A stretch of DNA of 26,919 bases from CAYWVO01 sp964461835. GTDB lineage: Bacteria; Zixibacteria; MSB-5A5; WJJR01; JAJRUJ01. The translations under genes were made by a program, and so were the position numbers. Location of the stretch: positions 1 through 26,919 of the forward strand of contig CAYWVO010000043.1 of NCBI GenBank assembly GCA_964461835.1, given 5' to 3'. The notes below the pieces were generated by a model. It was not told the DNA's origin. It was given only the letters and a program-made list of their open reading frames with translations, and did no database searches. Below, in pieces: positions 23,836 to 26,919 of the stretch. Each line of letters opens with the position of its first letter. Position 1 is the stretch's first letter.

Positions 23836-24608
23836 TGATGATCTCTGAATCCTCACGGCCGGTCATACAAATTCGCAATCTCGAGAAATCGTTTGGGGAT
23901 CTCCGTGTATTAACCGGCGTTGACCTGGATATCAACCATGGCGAAACGCTGGTGATCATCGGCCGTTCCGGATGTGGGAAATCGGTGCTGATCAAGCACA
24001 TTATCGCCCTCGAACAACCTGATAGCGGCTCGATCTTGGTCGAGGGGCAGGAATTGGCCTCGCTGACTCAGCGGAAACTCTTCAACTTGCGCCTTCGGTT
24101 TGGCATGCTCTTCCAGAACTCTGCCTTGTTCGATTCCCTCACGGTGGGCGAAAATGTCGGATTGGCGCTGACCCAGCATACCCGAAAATCCGCCGAGGAG
24201 GTTAATGAGATCGTCTCGCAGAAATTAGAGTTGGTCGGAATGAAAGGCACCGAATCGAAAATGCCGGCAGAATTGTCCGGCGGGATGAAAAAACGCGTCT
24301 CCCTCGCGCGGGCCATTGCCTTCGATCCGGCCTATATTCTCTTCGATGAACCCACCACCGGCTTGGATCCGATTACCGCCGATGCCATCAATGATCTGAT
24401 TGTGGAATTGGGGGATAAGCTCTCCGTGACCTCCATTGCCGTAACTCACGATATGAAGTCGGCATATAAAATCGCCGACCGGATCGTCATGTTGCACGAT
24501 GGAAAAATTAGCAAATCCGGCACCCCGGAGGAAATCAAACACTCCGACGATCCGGCAATTCACCAGTTTATTAACGGCTTGGCCGAGGGGCCATTGAAAG
24601 CGATATGA
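23835..24608 (+). CDS. mlaF: MlaF-type ATP-binding protein of an MCE lipid transport system
   Basis: ATPase that drives the MlaE permease. The 257-residue protein has Walker A GRSGCGKS, Q-loop LFQNSALFDSLTV, signature LSGGMKKRVSLARA, Walker B ILFDEPTTGLDP and the switch histidine in AVTHDM. The C-terminal FINGLAEGPL is typical of MlaF proteins. It starts within the mlaE stop (TAATG). An mlaD-like gene usually follows; here the next genes are on the other strand, so the MCE protein must be encoded elsewhere or be absent. Confidence 0.94.
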   Translation: MMISESSRPVIQIRNLEKSFGDLRVLTGVDLDINHGETLVIIGRSGCGKSVLIKHIIALEQPDSGSILVEGQELASLTQRKLFNLRLRFGMLFQNSALFDSLTVGENVGLALTQHTRKSAEEVNEIVSQKLELVGMKGTESKMPAELSGGMKKRVSLARAIAFDPAYILFDEPTTGLDPITADAINDLIVELGDKLSVTSIAVTHDMKSAYKIADRIVMLHDGKISKSGTPEEIKHSDDPAIHQFINGLAEGPLKAI

Positions 24609-24631
24609 GGATTATTGCCCGTTGTGCGTGG

Positions 24632-24766
24632 TTAACGGAACAGCTCGACGATCATGCTCCCGAGAATGAAAAGTACTGACAGACCTGCCAGCCAGATACT
24701 CGGTCACCGAAAACAGATTCCCCAGAAAGACGTTTTCTTCTCGTTATCCGTAATTTGCTGCATCAT
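24632..24766 (-). CDS. Candidate selenocysteine-containing small membrane protein (in-frame TGA)
   Basis: The frame has 20 codons, a TGA (24706-24704), 23 further codons and TAA. ATG 24766 has GAGGTG in front at a suitable distance. Before the TGA lies a charged stretch (TDNEKK) and FWGICFR; after it PSIWLAG, then a continuous hydrophobic helix (LSVLFILGSMIV) and ELFR. Read through, the product is 44 residues with one membrane helix and a C-x-x-U motif (CFRU) at its cytosolic edge by the positive-inside rule. C-x-x-U is a redox motif in several selenoprotein families. The hairpin after the TGA resembles the E. coli fdhF SECIS closely. TGA acts as a normal stop elsewhere here (korA, mlaF). Alternatives are a nonsense mutation, a sequencing error, or stop readthrough. 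Confidence 0.6.
24676..24691 (-). promoter_or_regulatory. Candidate bacterial SECIS hairpin downstream of the in-frame TGA
   Basis: On the minus strand, CTGGC and GTCAG pair (one G-U) around the six-base loop AGGTCT. Counting the T of TGA as 1, the loop occupies 21-26. Bases 19-27 (GCAGGTCTG) are identical, at the same positions, to the fdhF SECIS of E. coli as I recall it, including G23 and U24, the SelB contacts. U17 is also present, though here it could pair with A30 rather than bulge. The distance from TGA to loop fits bacterial SECIS rules. Confidence 0.6.
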
Positions 24767-24830
24767 TGTCACCTCGTGAACATACGAGACAGGCTGTGTG
24801 GTATTTGCCTGCTGCAGCGACCGCGTTCGA

Positions 24831-25358
24831 TTAGAAGAACCGGCCCTGCTTCCAATGCGACAAGTCCGGAAAGTCCTGTTCGCCGACCTTCCCCGGATGA
24901 ATTTGCACGGCATGCGTCTGAATATGACTGCCGCCGGGATGCTCGCTGAGGGTGATGTAACAGAATTCACTTTCCATCGGCATCGTGAACGTATACGTGG
25001 CACGCAGGTGGCGCAGTTGGTCAGGACTAAATGGGTATTTCTCACCCCGGTTGAATTCGTTGAGAATTGCGTATCGACGCGGCACAAATTCTGGATCATC
25101 GAAGAAGTATAGCGTGAAAAACCCCTGCCGTTTCTCGTAGGCTGGTCCGATGATGGTATCGAGAATCGCGGCCATAAACTCTGGCTCGTACAACTTCTCC
25201 TCGACCACACTGACCATTTTAATCTTGCCAAAATCTTCGACAATTTCCCAGCCGGCGCCGGCTGTCGGTGGGGAGTTTTTCCACTGAAAATAAAAATACG
25301 TTCCCGCCAGCAGGAGGGAAACAACCGCACTGATACCGATCATCGTTCGGCCCATCAT
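24831..25358 (-). CDS. Membrane-anchored protein of unknown function
   Basis: A 175-residue protein with an N-terminal hydrophobic anchor (TMIGISAVVSLLLAGTYFYF) followed by a soluble domain, probably outside the cytoplasmic membrane. The anchor has no lipobox cysteine. The soluble part has mixed alpha/beta character, a single cysteine (SEFCYITLSEH) and a histidine-rich C-terminal stretch (SHIQTHAVQIHPGK). I do not recognise the family. Two adjacent ATGs (25358, 25355) follow GAGGAT. The candidate small selenoprotein gene begins 64 bases after its stop on the same strand, so the two may be cotranscribed. Confidence 0.65.
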   Translation of the reverse strand: MMGRTMIGISAVVSLLLAGTYFYFQWKNSPPTAGAGWEIVEDFGKIKMVSVVEEKLYEPEFMAAILDTIIGPAYEKRQGFFTLYFFDDPEFVPRRYAILNEFNRGEKYPFSPDQLRHLRATYTFTMPMESEFCYITLSEHPGGSHIQTHAVQIHPGKVGEQDFPDLSHWKQGRFF

Positions 25359-25456
25359 ATAGCTATCCTCATCCGGTGAAGCTCAACGGATACATGGCGA
25401 TTCGGTCAATCCATTAATACTATCGGCATTAGCCGCAGATAAGCTAAATAAGGGAT

Positions 25457-25753
25457 TCAGCGGGAGAGCCTACGAACAATCATCTCCCGAAGATCAGCTT
25501 CGCTGGTGACCTGGGAGAAGTCAATATCGCTCTGTTGGGCGGCATCGACCAGGGCGCGGATAATCTCGGTTCGTTTGACCACCGCGCCAGTCTGCAGACG
25601 GATATCGGCTGCCAAGTGATCCAAATAGGCGATCTGGCGGTCCAAAAGCACCACCATCACCTTTTTCCACCGCTCGGTGAGAATTGGTGGGCGCCCCCGT
25701 TTCGGCCGGGACGGAGGTGCGGAGGGGTTGGTTTTCGATCGTGAGCGTCTCAA
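25457..25753 (-). CDS. Small ribbon-helix-helix-like protein
   Basis: A 98-residue basic protein. Residues 1-25 are rich in Arg, Lys and Pro (including KRGRPPIL). The middle (KKVMVVLLDRQIAYLDHLAADIR ... KRTEIIRALVDAA, in two segments) has the strand-helix-helix pattern of CopG/Arc-type DNA-binding proteins. The C-terminal SEADLREMIVRRL is an amphipathic helix. The start is taken as TTG 25753, one base after the stop of the HTH gene at 25755, because the frame is open there and the pair looks coupled; no ribosome site is visible, so a later start is possible. A partition, antitoxin or regulator role is conceivable; none is shown. Confidence 0.6.
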   Translation of the reverse strand: MRRSRSKTNPSAPPSRPKRGRPPILTERWKKVMVVLLDRQIAYLDHLAADIRLQTGAVVKRTEIIRALVDAAQQSDIDFSQVTSEADLREMIVRRLSR

Positions 25754-25754
25754 T

Positions 25755-25949
25755 CTACGTCACAGCAAAGTCGGGACCCCGTGTCCGACGGAGGTAGATC
25801 TCAATGTCCTGAGTCCGGAAACGCTTGCTGCCAAAGATGTACACATACGGCAGAATACCCCAAATGGCCAGCCGATACACCATTTCCTGACTTACCCCGA
25901 GACGTTGCGCCACGTCCTCCATCGACAGAAATTGCTCCCCGCGAGTCAT
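25755..25949 (-). CDS. Excisionase-type helix-turn-helix protein
   Basis: A 64-residue DNA-binding protein of the MerR-like/excisionase HTH_17 type: LSMEDVAQRLGVSQEMVYRLA is the helix-turn-helix (shown as one motif of 21 positions, residues 8-28 approximately), followed by the wing KRFRTQDIEIYLRR. ATG 25949 follows AAGGGGGG. An AT-rich promoter lies 40-60 bases upstream. It is coupled to the RHH-like gene downstream. No integrase, att site or phage gene is nearby, so a prophage origin is not supported; a two-gene regulatory unit is more likely. Confidence 0.75.
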   Translation of the reverse strand: MTRGEQFLSMEDVAQRLGVSQEMVYRLAIWGILPYVYIFGSKRFRTQDIEIYLRRTRGPDFAVT

Positions 25950-25985
25950 GTTTCCCCCCTTGTGTCCCCTGGACTGCGAGAAATA

Positions 25986-26013
25986 ATTTTATATAAATCT
26001 ATCTTTATTGCAA
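25986..26013 (-). promoter_or_regulatory. Predicted promoter of the HTH/RHH gene pair
   Basis: Minus-strand TTGCAA (26013-26008) and TAAAAT (25991-25986) are 16 bases apart inside an AT-rich stretch that contrasts with the G+C-rich surroundings. Start of the HTH gene is 37 bases beyond the -10. Confidence 0.5.
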
Positions 26014-26070
26014 TAAAAACCGTGGCGCAAGCAAAAAATATCACCGAGGGAGAGAATTTTTTGAACAAGC

Positions 26071-26089
26071 AATAAGGACCGAATGGTCC
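26071..26089 (-). terminator. Weak hairpin after the cohesin/dockerin gene
   Basis: GGACC and GGTCC pair around a four-base loop and are followed on the minus strand by TTATT. The stem is only five base pairs, so it is a weak candidate terminator for the gene at 26101-26874. Confidence 0.3.
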
Positions 26090-26100
26090 GTGTGCCGCCG

Positions 26101-26874
26101 TCAGTCCGTGCAAGGCGTGCAGAGTTGGTCTGACCACCCTCTGAAAATAAAGTTTACCAAGACAACCACATCCAACGGTGTCGTGTATCCATCGCAGTTA
26201 ACGTCGCCTCTGGTGTAGGGGCAGTCAGTCTGCTTGGCCAGAATATCCCAGCCTTTGAAGACGAAATTGGCCAGAGTAATTACGTCCAATGGTACACTTG
26301 TCCCATCCCCATCAACATCTCCCGCAAGACCACAATCACAGAAAATCGTTACGACCCCTGCGGTGAAAGCCGTCGGCACGGGTGTTCCCGTTTCATCTTC
26401 AAAGGTGAAGCTGTGCAACGAAGAAATGCTGGTGGTGTCGATGGTGATTGCGCTATCGACCAGCGTGTCGATAGTGAAATACAGGGTAACGAGCAAACCT
26501 CTGCCTGGAGTGACGGGGCCTTCGGAGGTCGCAATGGCGAAGATGTCGACCGTATTGGCGTCATTGTCAATCTCCTCCGCAGAACTCTTGATGACGATAT
26601 GCTCCAATCGTGATCCCGCAAAACTGAGCGAATCCAACGTCACGAAATCCGGTTCCCAGGTTAGCGGCAAGTCGATACCATAAAGGTCAACGCAATTCTC
26701 AAACTCAATCGGCACGGGAATGGGGACTCCCAATTGGCCTACAACCGGGTTCAGATAACAAGAATCGGTGCACGGGGGCGGTTCCTGCGCCAGACTATTA
26801 GCTGAACACATGATGATTGTGGCCAAACACAGTAAGACTGAGGCACTTTTCCCCATCGGAATCCTATCCATCAT
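26101..26874 (-). CDS. Secreted protein with cohesin-like domain and two dockerin-like repeats
   Basis: A 257-residue exported protein. A signal peptide (GKSASVLLCLATIIMCSANS, cleaved near SLAQ) is followed by a beta-rich domain (~35-185) with cohesin-type marks: VPIPVPIEFEN, LTWEPDFVTLDSLSF, and PGRGLLVTLYFTID. The end has two EF-hand-like repeats, GDVDGDGTSVPLDV and GDVNCDGYTTPLDV, each followed by NF.F.GW. The same repeat type ends the GH116 enzyme at 14.0-14.3 kb (NPLDVMMAVNFVYRGW). Cohesin and dockerin domains are known to bind one another in cellulosomes; a scaffold or surface role is inferred. Two ATGs (26874, 26871) are adjacent, with AGGGGA upstream. Confidence 0.78.
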   Translation of the reverse strand: MMDRIPMGKSASVLLCLATIIMCSANSLAQEPPPCTDSCYLNPVVGQLGVPIPVPIEFENCVDLYGIDLPLTWEPDFVTLDSLSFAGSRLEHIVIKSSAEEIDNDANTVDIFAIATSEGPVTPGRGLLVTLYFTIDTLVDSAITIDTTSISSLHSFTFEDETGTPVPTAFTAGVVTIFCDCGLAGDVDGDGTSVPLDVITLANFVFKGWDILAKQTDCPYTRGDVNCDGYTTPLDVVVLVNFIFRGWSDQLCTPCTD

Positions 26875-26919
26875 ATATCATCCCCTGACCTGGGAAGACC
26901 GTAGGCCGATTCCCGCTAG

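Noticed and set aside
22096..24563. Minus-strand frames opposite dnaB, mlaE and mlaF
   Set aside because: They are antisense shadows of strongly conserved genes.
25755..25949. Prophage or integrative element suggested by the excisionase-like HTH
   Set aside because: No integrase, tRNA, att repeats or phage structural gene is present in the window.
1..26919. CRISPR arrays, insertion sequences, tRNA or rRNA genes
   Set aside because: No repeat-spacer pattern, transposase frame, tRNA clover-leaf or rRNA signature was seen on either strand by eye.

Overview
The window is bacterial, about 55% G+C, and almost fully coding. MlaE/MlaF homologues suggest an organism with an outer membrane. Two secreted proteins end in paired dockerin-like repeats of the form PLDV..VNFV.RGW, and one of them also has a cohesin-like domain. 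From memory this style is common in uncultured Zixibacteria and related FCB-type lineages, so the placement is an inference only. A run of exactly 100 N flanked by identical 55-base ends shows that the sequence comes from a draft, probably metagenomic, assembly.

Layout. Positions 1-4440 (+ strand) form an iron and oxidative-stress block: the 3' end of fpg, a ferritin-like protein, thiol peroxidase (tpx), a rubrerythrin-like diiron protein, ferritin (ftnA) and Mn-type superoxide dismutase. The tpx/rubrerythrin segment is duplicated around the N gap. Positions 4440-9700 (+) hold a HEAT-like protein, a FabL-type enoyl-ACP reductase, an Rrf2 regulator with three cluster-ligand cysteines, and the two-subunit 2-oxoacid:ferredoxin oxidoreductase korAB, closed by a strong terminator. 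Positions 9700-11034 are a Ser/Thr kinase remnant lacking both ends. Positions 11161-14268 encode a secreted GH116-type glycosidase with dockerin-like repeats.

Positions 14377-21422 (- strand) carry the classical cluster yceD-rpmF-plsX-fabH-fabD-fabG-acpP-fabF-rnc, which covers initiation and elongation of fatty acid synthesis. It contains no enoyl reductase; the FabL-like protein at 5230 could fill that step. Positions 21632-24608 (+) are dnaB-mlaE-mlaF, each stop overlapping the next start by one base. Positions 24632-26874 (-) hold small and accessory genes: a secreted cohesin/dockerin-like protein, an excisionase-like HTH plus ribbon-helix-helix pair, an anchored protein of unknown function, and a tiny membrane protein whose frame is interrupted by TGA.

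The most interesting signal is that last gene (24632-24766, minus). The in-frame TGA lies in a C-x-x-TGA motif just before a transmembrane helix, has a good ribosome binding site upstream, and is followed by a hairpin whose loop and flanking bases match the E. coli fdhF SECIS element at the same distance from the TGA. I read it as a candidate selenocysteine-containing small membrane protein.
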